A DNA stretch of 64,000 nucleotides from Phaeosaccion multiseriatum (lineage: Eukaryota > Ochrophyta, other classes): NCBI GenBank assembly GCA_965112735.1, contig OZ218951.1, forward strand, positions 3,286,001-3,350,000, given 5' to 3'. This document shows positions 1-13,258 of the stretch, one piece after another. The position numbers and the translations under genes were made by a program. The notes below the pieces were generated by a model. That model made no database searches, was not told where the DNA came from, and saw only the letters and a program-made list of their open reading frames with translations. Numbering within the stretch: the stretch's first letter is position 1; every line of letters begins with the position of its first letter.

Positions 1-109
1 AGAGGGGAAGTGGGGAAGTTGCCATTAAGCTGATGGCTGGGAGGGGAAAGCTCTCAACCAACAACGGAGACGAGACGTGACGTGGACACGTCCAGGCAGG
101 AGCCTTCGA

Positions 110-386
110 GGAGGAGGAGGAGGAGGAGGAGGAGGAGAGGGGGAATGAGCAGGAGAAAACGAGAAAAGGCGGGGGAGGAGGAGGAGAAGGAGGAGGAGGA
201 GGTGGTGGTTGTGGTGGTGGTGGGGTTGGAGGAGGAGGAGGAGGAGAAGAAGGAGGAGGAGAAGAAGAAGGAGGAGGAGGAGAAGAAGGAGAAGAAGAAG
301 AAGAAGAAGAAGAAGAAGAAGAAGAAGAAGAAGAAGAAGAAGAAGCACAAGAAGCAGAAGAAGAGGAATAAGAAGAATAAGAAGAA

Positions 387-417
<31 letters not shown>

Positions 418-716
418 AAAAAGAAGAAGAAGGAGAAGCAGAAGCAGAAGAAGAAGCAGAAGAAGAAGAAGAAGAAGAAGAAGAAGAAGAAGAAGAAGAA
501 GAAGAAGAAGAAGAAGAAGAAGAAGGAGAAGCAGAAGAAGAAGCAGAAGAAGAAGAAGAAGAAGAAGAAGAAGAAGAAGAAGAAGAAGAAGAAGAAGAAG
601 GAGAAGGAGAAGCAGAAGAAGAAGCAGAAGAAGAAGAAGAAGAAGAAGAAGAAGAAGAAGAAGAAGAAGAAGAAGAAGAAGAAGAAGAAGAAGAAGAAGA
701 AGAAGAAGGAGGCGGA
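110..716. repeat. (GAA/GAG)n microsatellite, intron of the EGF-module gene
   Basis: Purine-only trinucleotide array of about 600 bp, with AAG/CAG/AAT interruptions. On the transcribed minus strand it is a TTC/CTC pyrimidine tract. It gives long spurious poly-Lys, poly-Arg, poly-Glu, poly-Phe and poly-Leu reading frames that are not genes. Confidence 0.95.
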
Positions 717-997
717 GGTAGAAGCGAGGAATATACGTGTTGCTGTCGACACTCTCCCTGGCTAGCTACGTTCTACGTCCACCTGCTCCCTCTCGATCTT
801 CATCCTCCCTTGCACGGCAGACCAGACATAGCTACGAGCCGCCCAGACAAGAAGAAGGCACACAACCGTGGACGGGCAACACACCCCTTCCTCCAGTCAC
901 GCAAAAGGGCCACGCATCGCTTCGCCTCACAGCCCAGGGTAGGACACACAGCACACTAGTCCACAAAGCAAATCAATCACTCTCTTCCTTGCCTTAC

Positions 998-3221
998 CAG
1001 TGACAGGGCATATCTCGACGTAAAGAGGGCTTCGTTTCAGTCAAGGGGGGGGGGGGGGGGCAGTCGAGGCCATCATTCGCAGCGAACCACGCACAGCAAT
1101 GCGGACGCGGGGAATGCCTCTTCAGTCGTCAGCTTACAGGGATGAGCAAGGGGGGTATGATGGTGCCACTCAGAAGGACAACGCAAGGAGTAAATGATGG
1201 AGGAAGCAGGAGCAGCTTGCCCAGCTACGACTCACCAAACGCCATCCGGACCGACCGGAAGGCAGCACGCTTTGCCGGCGCGGGTAATTACCTGAGCGTG
1301 GCCCCATACACAGCGCAGGAGCAGAGAGTGGAAGCAGGAGGGGCAGGTTCACAGAGGAAGAGACAGTCCAAGGGGGGTGCCAAGAAAAGGGGTAGGTGTG
1401 TGCATTGTACTGACTGCAAGCTCATTACGAAGTGGTCCTACGTCCCCATCCTCAGCACGCCAGAGTCACAGTCATCAAAAGAAAGAAGACACGGCTTTGG
1501 CTCCACTACTGTTGTTCCACTAGCTACGATACTGGCTGGGCGGCCCAGCGACTCGCCACCCTCTTCCTCCACTCGTGCACGCACCTTCAGCCATACACAG
1601 GCATAGGCCGCTTCGCATTTGGCGATGGAGTCCCCGTACAGCTCAGCACCCTGAGAGGGGCACAGGCCGGTGGGGAAAGCAGCACGCCTCAGCAAAGGCG
1701 GCGGGGCAGGCCAGAGAAGAGGGTGTGGCGAGCGACGGACTTACCAAACAGGAAGTGGCTTCAGTGCAAGCAGCACTCGACGTGCCCTCGAATTTCACTT
1801 CCTGCGGATGGGGCGATGCAAACGATATAGAGAGAGGACAGGCATGAGTTACATGCTTAGCAAGGTTAGTCAGGCTTCCCAGAGAGCGACTAACGAAGGG
1901 GCTCGTGCAATCACCCTTGTCCTTGTAGGACTCACTTCGCATCCGTGCTCTACGCTGCACGTCACGGGGCAGTTCTGCGCACAGGGGTTCACGTCGCATG
2001 AAGAAGGAGGGGCCGTCGTCGCCGATCCAGAGCAAACAGCAGGCCGGCCAGGATACAGCAGGGAGACCAACCAGGCGTGCGAGCAGAGAGGCGGCGAGAG
2101 AGAGAGGCGTGAGACAGCGAACAGTAGCGATCTCCGCAACAGAACCCCCACGATGAATGGAGAGGACGTACGTCATGGAAGATGGAGACGCAGAAAGCAC
2201 AGAAGGGGACAAGCAAAAAGAGCAGAAGACAGAGACATGCAGGCTGCGACCGTGCCCGCTGTACCCCTCCTGGCTGTAGCTTCCCTCTCCTCCCACCACC
2301 ACATCCTCGCCATCGGCAGCGGGTGCCCCCCCCCCCCCTCCCCCCAAGCCCCCGGTCTCTCGCAGAGCAACTGACTGTAATCCAACAACCACACCAAGCC
2401 TTGGAGTTATCATAGGAGCCTGCCGCAAGGCTTGCTCTTCGAGGTCGGCAACCAAATGGAGGCGGCAGGAGAGTCAAGTGCAGCAGGAGACAGGCCTTCT
2501 GGCTGCGCTCGCTCACCTGGAAGGTCACCCCCTGGCGGTACCAGTCCATAACGGAGAATGGTTTCAGTATTCGTCCGTCCGAACACAGCAGCAGGAGCCG
2601 AGGGGCAGGCAGGAAGCCATATGGTGCCACATGGACGCGAGGAAGACAAAGTTGTGCAGTCCAGCGGGAGACGGCACGGTGAGAGAGGAGGAGCCGCAGC
2701 CGTTGGAACGCGGGAGGCAAGCAGATCAGCCAGCCACAGGCAGAGAGGAGAAGCGAGCCCGGCACGAAGGAAAGGGTCGCGTGACATGCCGAACACGCAA
2801 GGAGGGGCAGCACCACAAGTCAAGGAGGGGAAGGGCGGTAGGGGGGGGGAAGGGTGAGTCTCGCGTCTTGTGATGTACAGTGAGGCTTCGAAGCAAGTAT
2901 AGCCCAAAGAAGATGTAGCTTACACTCCGTCGGGAATAACTACCTCACCAACAAGACGCAGCAGAAACACACAGCAATCCAAGTCACGCATGGTTCTTGA
3001 CTGCGAGCGGCAACAAGGCGACCATGAAGTTGGAGAGACACGCACCCTGCAAGACCTGCCGTCACGCGCGGGGATGTCGGGAGAACCCGAAGGTGTGTCT
3101 GTATCAACATCACACACGATGGGAACGGTCGAGTCCGGCTGGCATTCACAAGTCAAAGGGTCGTCCGTGGCCTGCCCGCCTGACACCACGCCCCCCACAG
3201 CAGTGCAGGCCGTGCTGAAGA
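998..3221 (-). other. Exon cassette 1 (last seen before left edge)
   Basis: Exons in transcript order are G 3046-3221, V 2517-2531, C 1936-1974, E 1745-1801, D 1585-1650, A 1236-1291 and B 998-1029. B ends in phase 1 at a gtaagg donor. The EGF exon expected next would lie left of base 1. The sequence at 1-60 matches the segment that lies beside the EGF exon in the other cassettes, so another EGF exon just outside the window is likely. The block from about 720 to 1380 is nearly identical to about 5104-5760 in cassette 2, which points to recent duplication or gene conversion. Confidence 0.62.
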
Positions 3222-3855
3222 CTGCTCATCATGCCGAAGGGAGGGAGGAGGGGAGGGACGAGAGCACCAGAGGCATGCATAAATAGAGAGAGGTCAGCAG
3301 CCAGCGACAGTAATAGCTACGAGGAACCACGAGTAAGTGGAGCAGCGGGAGAGCAAAGCAGGCAGGCAGGAAGAGAGAGGAGGCACAGGAGTGGGAGAGA
3401 GAGCACGTTCGGAGTGGGCTCGTCAGAAGGCAGGGCAAGTCACCACAGCCCCCGCAGTGCCCGATGGTTCGGGCCCGGCAGGAGCCTCCTCGTCCCCCTC
3501 TCCCCCTTCCCCTCTGAACTCACATGGCTGGGCATCGAGCGAAGGGGTAATAGTTGTAGCAGCAATATAGTAGTAATAGCAGTAGTAGTAGTAGTAGCAG
3601 TATAGTAGTAGGAGCAGGAGGACGAGGAGGAGTAGAGGAATAGCAGCAGCAGAGGTAGGAGGAGAAGTAGTAGCTAGTAGTAAATAGCAGAGCAGCAGTA
3701 GCACCAGAGGAAGCAGTAGTAGTAGTGGTGATAGTAGAAGTGGTCGGGAAGTCAGAGTAGTAGTATTAGTAGAACTAGTAGTAGTAGTAGTAGTAGTAAT
3801 AGTAATTGTAGTAGCAGCAGCAGTAGTAGTAGTAGTAGTAGTAGTAGTAGTTGTA

Positions 3856-3909
<54 letters not shown>

Positions 3910-4916
3910 CAGTAGTAGAGTAGTAGCAGAGGAGTAGCTAGGGCGGACGGGGAGCAGGATTAGCAGCAACAGGGGTGAGTGAACCCGTTCCCCTCACGCA
4001 GCCCACAGGCCAGCCCAGGCTACATCGTCGCGCATCCCGGCTGCCGAGATCAACCAACCCTCCCTCCACACACACTCGCTTGAGGATCTTCCTCACTCAC
4101 CTCTGGAGGACACGAGACGCGAAGTAATTAGCGCGGGGGGGGGGGGTGGTTATGGGGGAGGGGTGTGAGGCGGGCAGAGTGCAGCCCACTCCCAGCAAGC
4201 GAGCATGGCCGAGGCAGACAGGATGAAGCAGCGATTGGCACCACCCCCGCGGGGGGGGAGAGGAACAAAAGTCGGAACGAAACCCCCTGCCTCGACTCAC
4301 CGGCACATGTGATTCCGTCCCACCTAAACCCGTCGTTACAGGTGCAAGTGTAGGAGGCTACCGGGGCCTCCGTAAGTTGCTCGCACTGGGCGTTGACGTC
4401 GCAGTTGTTGGGGCTGTCGGTGCAGTGGCCTTCAGCTGGGGACAGTAGACAAGCAAGCAGCAAGCAAGAGAGAGGCAACAGACGCACAAGCAAGCAACAA
4501 GCAAGAGAGAGAGGAAGTGGGGAAGTTGCCATTAAGACGATGGGAGGGGAAAGCTCTCAACCAACAACGAAGACGAGACATGACGTGGACACGTCCAGAC
4601 AGCAGCGTTCGATGAGGAGGAGGAGGAGGAGGAGGAAGAGGAGAAGGGGAATGAGCAGGAGAAAACGAGAAAAGGCGGGGGAGGAGGAGGAGAAGGAGGA
4701 GGAGGAGGTGGTGGTTGTGGTGGTGGTGGGGTTGGAGGAGGAGGAGGAGAAGAAGGAGGAGGAGAAGAAGAAGGAGGAGGAGGAGAAGAAGGAGAAGAAG
4801 AAGAAGAAGAAGAAGAAGAAGAAGAAGAAGAAGAAGAAGAAGAAGAAGAAGAAGAAGAAGAAGAAGCACAAGAAGCAGAAGAAGAGGAATAAGAAGAAGA
4901 AGAATAAGAATAAGAA

Positions 4917-4947
<31 letters not shown>

Positions 4948-7900
4948 AAGAAGGAGGCGGAGGTAGAAGAAGAAGAAGAAGAAGAAGAAGAAGAAGAAGA
5001 AGAAGAAGAAGAAGAAGAAGAAGAAGAAGAAGAAGAAGAAGAAGAAGAAGAAGAAGAAGAAGAAGAAGAAGAAGAAGAAGAAGAAGAAGGAGGAGGCGGA
5101 GGTAGAAGCGAGGAATATACGTGTTGCTGTCGACACTCTCCCTGGCTAGCTACGTTCTACGTCCACCTGCTCCCTCTCGATCTTCATCCTCCCTTGCACG
5201 GCAGACCAGACATAGCTACGAGCCGCCCAGACAAGAAGAAGGCACACAACCGTGGACGGGCAACACACCCCTTCCTCCAGTCACGCAAAAGGGCCACGCA
5301 TCGCTTCGCCTCACAGCCCAGGGTAGGACACACAGCACACTAGTCCACAAAGCAAATCAATCACTCTCTTCCTTGCCTTACCAGTGACAGGGCATATCTC
5401 GACGTAAAGAGGGCTTCGTTTCAGTCAAGGGGGGGGGGGGGGGCAGTCGAGGCCATCATTCGCAGCGAACCACGCACAGCAATGCGGACGCGGGGAATGC
5501 CTCTTCAGTCGTCAGCTTACAGGGATGAGCAAGGGGGGTATGATGGTGCCACTCAGAAGGACAACGCAAGGAGTAAATGATGGAGGAAGCAGGAGCAGCT
5601 TGCCCAGCTACGACTCACCAAACGCCATCCGGACCGACCGGAAGGCAGCACGCTTTGCCGGCGCGGGTAGAATAGATTACCTGAGCGTGGCCCCATACAC
5701 AGCGCAGGAGCAGAGAGTGGAAGCAGGAGGGGCAGGTTCACAGAGGAAGAGACAGTCCAAAAAGGTGTGTGCATTGTACTGACTGCAAGCTCATTACGAA
5801 GTGGCCCTACGTCCCCATCCTCAGCACGCCAGAGTCACAGTCATCAAAAGAAAGAAGACACGGCTTTGGCTCCACTACTGTTGTTCCACTAGCTACGATA
5901 CTGGCTGGGCGGCCCAGCGACTCGCCACCCTCTTCCTCCACTCGTGCACGCACCTTCAGCCATCGACAGGCATAGGCCGTCTCGCACTTGGCGGTGGAGT
6001 CCCCGTACAGAGTGCTCTGAGAGGGGCACAGGCCGGTGGGGAAAGCAGCACGCCTCAGCAAAGGCGGCGGGGCAGGCCAGAGAAGAGGGTGTGGCGAGCG
6101 ACGGACTTACCGAACAGGAATAGCCTCCAGTGCAAGCAGCACTTGACGTGTCATGTAGATGCGCGCCCTGCCATGCGTGTTTCGAAACAGTTGAATGGGG
6201 CGGGGGAACGAAGGGCGGGCGGACAGGCAGACAGGCTCGAGTTTAGTTCAAGGCTGGCCGGGTAGGCGTTGCGCCATGCTCCAAACTGCCTTTCCAATCT
6301 CCTCCTGGCTGGTCAGACTCATGATTGGGAACGAAGGGGCACACGCAATCACGCCTCAGCCAAAGGCGGCGGGGCAGGCCAGAGAAGAGGGTGTGGCGAA
6401 CGACGGACTTACAGAACAGGAATAGCCTCCAGTGCAAGCAGCACTTGACGTGTCATGTAGATGCACGTCCTGCCATCCATGCGTGTTTCGAAACAGTTGA
6501 ATGGGGCGGGGCAACGAAGGGCGGGCGGACAGGCAGACAGGCTCGAGTTTAGTTCAAGGCTGGCCGGGTAGGCGTTGCGCCATACTCCAAACTGCCTTTC
6601 CAATCTCCTCCTGGTCAGACTCATGACGGGGAACGAAGGGGCACACGCAATCCCACCTCAGCCAAAGGCGGCGGGGCAGGCCAGAGAAGAGGGTGTGGCG
6701 AACGACGGACTTACAGAACAGGATGTCTCTCCAGTGCAAGCAGCACTCGACGTGTCATGTAGGTGCGCGTCCTGCCATCCATGCGTGTTTCGAAACAGTT
6801 GAATGGGGCGGGGGAACGAAGGGCGGGCGGACAGGCAGACAGGCTCGAGTTTAGTTCAAGGCTGGCCGGGTAGGCGTTGCGCCATACTCCAAACTGCCTT
6901 TCCAATCTCCTCCTGGTCAGACTCATGATTGGGAACGAAGGGGCACACGCAATCACGCCTCAGCCAAAGGCGGCGGGGCAGGCCAGAGAAGAGGGTGTGG
7001 TGAGCGACGGACTTACCAAACAGGAGTGATCTCCAGTGCAAACAGCACTCGACGTGCCCTCGAATATCGCTTCCTGCGGATGGGGTGATGCAAACGATAC
7101 AGAGAGAGGACAGGCATGAGTTACACGCTTAGCAAGGTTAGTCAGGCCTCCAGAGAACGACTAACGAGGGGGCTCGTGCAGTCACCCTTGTCCTTGTAGG
7201 ACTCACAGAGCATCCGCGGTGTACGCTGCACGTCACTGGGCAGTTCTGCACACAGGGGTTCACGTCGCATGAAGAAGGAGGGGCCGTCGTCGCCGGTCCA
7301 GAGCAAACAGCAGGCCGGCCAGGATACAGCAGGGAGACCAACCAGGCATGCGAGCAGAGAGGCGGCGAGAGAGACAGGCGTGAGACAGCGAACAGTAGCG
7401 ATCTCCGCAACAGAACCCCCACGATAGATGGAGAGGAAGTCATGGAAGATGGAGAAGCAGAAAGCACAGGAGGGGACAAGCAAAAAGAGCAAAAGACAGA
7501 GACATGCAGGCTGCGACCGTGCCCGCTGTACCGCTCCTGGCTGTAGCTTCCCTCTCCTCCCACCACCACATCCTCTCCATCGGCAGCGGGTGCCCCCCCC
7601 CCCCCCCCCAAGCCCCCGGTCTCTCGCAGAGCAACTGACTGTAATCCAACAACCACACCAAGCCTTGGAGTTATCATAGGAGCCTGCCGCAAGGCTTGCT
7701 CTTCGATGTCGGCAACCAAATGGAGGCGGCAGGAGAGTCAAGTGCAGCAGGAGACAGGCCTTCTGGCTGCGCTCGCTCACCTTGAAGGTCACCCCCTGGC
7801 AGTACCAGTCCATAACGGAGAATGTTTCCAGTATTCGTCCGTCCGCACACAGCAGCAGGAGCCGAGGGGCAGGCAGGTATGGTGCCACATGGACGCGAGG

Positions 7901-8890
7901 AAGACAAAGTTGTGCCGTCCAGCGGGAGACGGCACGGCGAGGGAGGAGGAGCCGCAGCCGTTGGGACGCGGGAGGCAAGCAGACCAGCCAGCCACAGGCA
8001 GAGAGGAGAAGCGAGCCCGGCACGAAGGGAAGGGTCGCGTGACATGCCGAACACGCAAGGAGGGGCAGCGCAGCGCCACAAGTCACGGCGGGGACGGGCG
8101 GTCGGGGGGGGGGGGTGAGTCTCGCGTCTTGTGATGTACAGTGAGGCTTCGAAGCAAGTATAACCCAAGGAATACGTAGCTAACACTCCGTCGGGAATAA
8201 CTACCTCACCAACAAGCCGCAGCAGAAACACACAGCAATCCAAGTCACACACACATAGTTCTTGACTGCGAGCGGCAACAAGGCGACCATGAAGTTGGAG
8301 AGACACGCACCTTGCAAGACCTGCCGTCACGCGCGGGGATGTCGGGAGAATCCCAAGGTGTGATTGGATCAACATCACACAGGATGGAGGCGCCGGGCGG
8401 GGTGTTGTCGCATGAGCAAGTCAAAGGGTTATCCGTGGCCTGCCTGCCTGACACCACGCCCCCCACAGCAGTGCAGGCCGTGCTGAAGACTGCTCATCAT
8501 GCCGAAGGGAGGGAGGAGGGGAGGGACGAGAGCACCAGAGGCATGCATAAATAGAGAGAGGTAAGCGGCCAGCGACAGTAATAGCTACGAGGAACCACGA
8601 GTAAGTGGAGCAGCGGGAGAGCAAAGCAGGCAGGCAGGAAGAGAGAGGAGGCGCAGGAGTGGGAGAGAGAGCACGTTCGGAGTGGGCTCGTCAGAAGGCA
8701 GGGCAAGTCACCACAGCCCCCGCAGTGCCCGATGGTTCGGGCCCGGCAGGAGCCTCCTCGTCCCCCTCTCCCCCTTCCCCTCTGAACTCACATGACTGGG
8801 CATCGAGCGAAGGAGTAGTAGTAGTAGCAGCAGTATGTAGTATGTAGTAGAAGTAGGAGGAGGAGGACGAGGAGGAGCAGTAGCAGAGTT

Positions 8891-8924
<34 letters not shown>

Positions 8925-8986
8925 GGGTAGTAGTAGTAGTAGTAGTAGGGGTGGTGGTGACAGTAGTAGTAGTATTAGAAGTAGTA

Positions 8987-9017
<31 letters not shown>

Positions 9018-12000
9018 CAGTAGCAGTGGTAGTAGAAGTAGCAGTAGCAGCAGTAGTAGAGTAGTAGCAGAGTATTAGCTAGGGCGGACGGGGAACAGGA
9101 TTAGCAGCAACAGGGGTGAGTGAACTCGTTCCTCTCACGCAGCCCACAGGCCAGCCCAGGCTACATCGTCGCGCATCCCGGCTGCCAAGACCAACCCTCC
9201 CAGTCGCTTGAGGATCTTCCTCACTCACCTCTGGAGGAGACGAGACGCGAAGTAATTAGCGCGGGGGGGGTGGTTATGGGGGAGGGGTGTGAGGCTGGCA
9301 GAGTGCACTCCCAGCAAGCAAGCATGGCCGAGGCAGACAGGGTGAAGCAGCGATTGGCACCAGCCACCCCCCGCGGGGGGGGAGAGGAACAAAAGTCGGA
9401 ACGAAAACCCCCTGCCTCGACTCACCGACACATGTGATTCCGTCCCACCTAAACCCGTCGTTACAGGTGCAAGTGTAGGAGGCAACCGGGGCCTCCGTAA
9501 GTTGCTCGCACTGGGCGTTGACGTCGCAGTTGTTGGGGCTGTCGGTGCACTGGCCTTCAGCTGGGGACAGCAGACAAGCAAGCAGCAAGCAAGAGAGAGA
9601 CAACACACGCACACGCAAGCACCAAGCAAGAGAGAGGGGAAGTGGGGAAGTTGCCATTAAGCTGATGATGGGAGGGGAAAGCTCTCAACCAACAACGGAG
9701 ACGAGACGTGACGTGGACACGTCCAGACAGCCAGCAGCGTTCGATGAGGAGAAGGAGGAGGAGGAGTAGGAAGAAAAGAAGGGGAAGAAGCAGGAGAAGA
9801 GGAGGAAAAGGCGGGGGTGGTGGTGGAGGAGGAGGAGGAGGTGGCTGGTGGTGGTTGTGGTTGTGGTGGTGGTGGTGGTGGAGGAGGAGGAGGAGGAGAA
9901 GAAGAAGAAGAAGAAGAAGAAGAAGAAGAAGAAGAAGAAGAAGAAGAAGAAGAAGAAGAAGAAGAAGAAGAAGAAGAAGAAGAAGGAGAAGAAGAAGAAG
10001 AAGAAGAAGAAGAAGAAGAAGAAGAAGAAGAAGAAGAAGAAGAAGAAGAAGAAGAAGAAGAAGAAGAAGAAGAAGAAGAAGAAGAAGAAGAAGAAGAAGA
10101 AGAAGAAGAAGAGGAATATACGTGCTGCTGTCGACACTCTCCCTGGCTAGCGACGTCCTACGTCCATCTGCTCCCTCTCGATCTTCATCCTCCCTTGCAC
10201 GGCAGACCAGACATAGCTACGAGCTGCCCAGACAAGAAGAAGGCACACAACCGTGGACGGGCAACACACCCCTCCCTCCAGTCACGCAAAAGGGCCACGC
10301 ATCGCTTCGCCTCACAGCCCAGGGTAGGACACACTGCAAACTAATTGCTTCACAAAGCAAATCAATCTCTTTCTTCCTTGACTTACCAGTGACAGGACAT
10401 ATCTCGATGCCAAGAGGGCTTCGTATCAGTCAAGGGGGGGGGGAGGGGGCAGTCGAGGCCATCATTATTCGCAGCGAACCACGCACAGCAATGCGGACGC
10501 GGGGAAAGCCTCTTCAGTCGTCAGCTTACAGGGATGAGCAAGGGGGGTATGATGGTGCCACTCAGAAGGACAACGCAAGGAGTAAATGATGGAGGAAGTA
10601 GGAGCAGCTTGCCCAGCTACGACTCACCAAATACCATCCGGACCGACCAGAATGCAGCACGCTTTGTCGGCAGGGGTGGATACCTGAGTGTGGCCCCATA
10701 CACAGCGCAGGAGCAGAGAGTGGAAGCAGGAGGGGCAGGTTCACAGAGGAAGAGACAGTCCAAGGGGGGTGCCAAGAACAAACCCCTTGGTTGTACTGTA
10801 CTGCAAGCAAGCTCATTCCTATGAAGTGGCCCTACGTCCTCATCCTCAGCACGCCAGAGTCACAGTCATCAAAAGAAAGAAGGCACCGCTTTGGCTCCAC
10901 TACTGTTGTTCCACTAGCTACGATACTGGCTGGGCAGCCCAGCGACTCGCCACCCTCTTCCTCCACTCGTGCACGCACCTCCAGGTTTCCACAGGCATCG
11001 ACTGTCTCGCATTTGGCGGTGGAGTCCCCGTACAGCCGTGCACCCTGAGAGGGGCACAGGCCGGTGGGGAAAGCAGCACGCCTCAGCCAAAGGCGGCGGG
11101 GCAGGCCAGAGAAGAGGGTGTGGCGAACGACGGACTTACCTCACAGGAGTGATCTCCAGTGCAAACAGCACTCGACGTGCCCTCGAATATCACTTCCTGC
11201 GGATGGGGTGATGCAAACGATATAGAGAAAGGACAGGCATGAGTTACAAAGCTTAGCAAGGTTAGTCAGGCTTCCGAGAGAGCGACTAACGAAGGGGCTC
11301 GTGCAGTCACCCTTGTCCTTGTAGGACTCACAGAGCATCCGCCGCTTACGCTGCACGTCACTGGGCAGTTCTGCGCACAGGGGTTCACGTCGCATGAAGA
11401 AGGAGGGGCCGTCGTCGCCGGTCCAGAGCAAACAGCAGGCCGGCCAGGATACAGCAGGGAGACCAACCAGGCGCGCGAGCAGACAGGCGGCGAGAGAGAG
11501 AGAGAGGCGTGAGACAGCGAACAGTAGCGATCTCCGCAACAGAACACCCACAACAGATGGAGAGGAAGTCATGGAAGATGGAGAAGCAGAAAGCACAGGA
11601 GGGGACAAGCAAAAAGAGCAAAAGACAGAGACATGGAGGCTGCGACCGTGCCCGCTGTACACCTCCTGGCTGTAGCTACTCTCTCCTCCCACCACCACAT
11701 CCTCTCCATCGGCAGCGGGTGCCCCCCACCCCCCCCTTAACCCCGGTCTCTCGCTAGAGAACTGACTGTAATCCAACAACCACACCAAGCCTTGGAGATA
11801 TCATGAGAGCCTGCCGCAAGGCTTGCTCTTCGAGCTCGGCAACCAAATGGAGGCGGGAGGAGAGTCAAGTGCAGCAGGAGGCAGGCCTTCTGGCTGCGCT
11901 CGCTCACCTGGAAGGTCACCCCCTGGCGGTACCAGTCCATAACGGAGAATGTTTTCAGTATTCGTCCGCCCCGCACACAGCAGCAGGAGCCGAGGGGCAG

Positions 12001-13190
12001 GCAGGAAGCCATATGGTGCCATGTGGACGCGAGGAAGACAAAGTTGTGCAGTCCAGCGGGAGACGGCACGGTGAGGGAGGAGGAGCCGCAGCCGTTGGGA
12101 CGCGGGAGGCAAGCAGACCAGCCAGCCACAGGCAGAGAGGAGAAGCGAGCCCGGCACGAAGGGAAGGGTCGCGCGACATGCCGAACACGCAAGGAGGGGC
12201 AGCGCCACAAGTCAAGGATGGGAATGGCGGTAGGGGGGGGGAAGGGTGAGTCTCGCGTCTTGTGATGTACAGTGAGGCTTCGAAGCAAGTATAACCCAAA
12301 GAAGATGTAGCTAACACTCCGTCGGGAATAATTACCTCACCAACAAGACGCAGCAGAAACACACAGCAATCCAAGTCACGCATGGTTCTTGAATGCGAGC
12401 GGCAACAAGGCGACCATGAAGCTGGAGAGACACGCACCTTGCAAGACCTGCCGTCACGCGCCGGGATGTCGGGAGAATCCCAAGGTGTGATTGGATCAAC
12501 ATCACACTGGATGGAGGCGCCGGGCGGGGTGTTGTCGCATGAGCAAGTCAAAGGGTTATCCTCGGCCTGCCAGCCTGACACCACGCCCCCCACAGCAGTG
12601 CAGGCCGTGCTGAAGACTGCTCATCATGCCGAAGGGAGGGAGGAGGGGAGGGACGAGAGCACCAGAGGCATGCATAAATAGAGAGAGGTCAGCAGCCAGC
12701 GACAGTAATAGCTACGAGGAACCACGAGTAAGTGGAGCAGCGGGAGAGCAAAGCAGGCAGGCAGGAAGAGAGAGGGGCAGGCACAGGAGTGGGAGAGAGA
12801 ACGTTCGGAGTGGGCTCGTCAGAAGGCAGGGCAAGTCACCACAGCCCCCGCAGTGCCCGATGGTTCGGGCCCGGCAGGAGCCTCCTCGTCCCCCTCTCCC
12901 CCTTCCCCTCTGAACTCACATGGCTGGGCATCGAGCGAAGGAGTAGTAGTAGTAGCAGCAGTATACTAAAAGAAGTAGTAGTAGTAGGAGGAGGAGGAGG
13001 AGGACGAGGAGTAGAGGAGTACCAGCAGCAGAGGTAGGAGGAGAAGTAGCAGAGTAAATAGCAGAGCAGCAGTAGCACCAGAGGAAGCAGTAGTAGTGGT
13101 GATAGTAGAAGTAGTAGTAGTAGCAGTAGCAGCAGTAGCAGCAGTAGTAGTAGTAGTAGTAGTAGCAGTAGCAGCAGCAGTAGTAGTAAC

Positions 13191-13258
<68 letters not shown>

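Larger units (their letters stand above)
4301..8489 (-). other. Exon cassette 2 with four tandem E exons and EGF exon
   Basis: Exons in transcript order are G 8311-8489, V 7781-7795, C 7207-7245, E 7017-7073, E 6715-6771, E 6413-6469, E 6111-6167, D 5954-6016, A 5619-5680, B 5382-5413 and EGF 4301-4435. The four E exons are each exactly 57 nt, start exactly 302 bp apart and remain phase 0-0, so each adds 19 residues. D is one codon shorter and A two codons longer than in the other cassettes, and both keep frame. Conservation of frame despite length change is good evidence that these small exons are translated. Confidence 0.68.
9426..12616 (-). other. Exon cassette 3 with EGF exon
   Basis: Exons in transcript order are G 12438-12616, V 11908-11922, C 11332-11370, E 11140-11196, D 10979-11044, A 10628-10683, B 10387-10418 and EGF 9426-9560. 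This copy has a single E exon (TSSAVCTGDHSC). The G exon carries the variant with CSCDNTPPGASIQC, one codon longer than in cassettes 1 and 4. D reads CETVDAC where the other copies read CE[AT]AYAC. The long GAA/GAG intron of the next cassette boundary lies between B and EGF, at about 9740-10110. Confidence 0.65.

Noticed and set aside
25-765. Long poly-Lys/Arg/Glu or poly-Leu/Phe reading frames on both strands
   Set aside because: They are translations of GAA/GAG microsatellites; the same happens at 4557-5136, 9685-10150 and 13900-14370.
2340-2435. Candidate exon reading SYDNSKAWCGCWITVSC
   Set aside because: It is repeated in all cassettes, but no donor gives a phase compatible with its neighbours, and poly-C runs next to it vary in length.
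2940-3000. A further cassette exon encoding a CCVFLLRL or VCFCC-like stretch, with a gtgagg donor
   Set aside because: Length between conserved splice-like sites differs by 4 nt between cassettes, so no single frame is conserved, unlike the accepted exons.
7138-8086. Long minus-strand frames through the cassettes (200-380 residues)
   Set aside because: They run through introns with clear donors and acceptors, and reading-frame agreement between cassettes is limited to the short exons.
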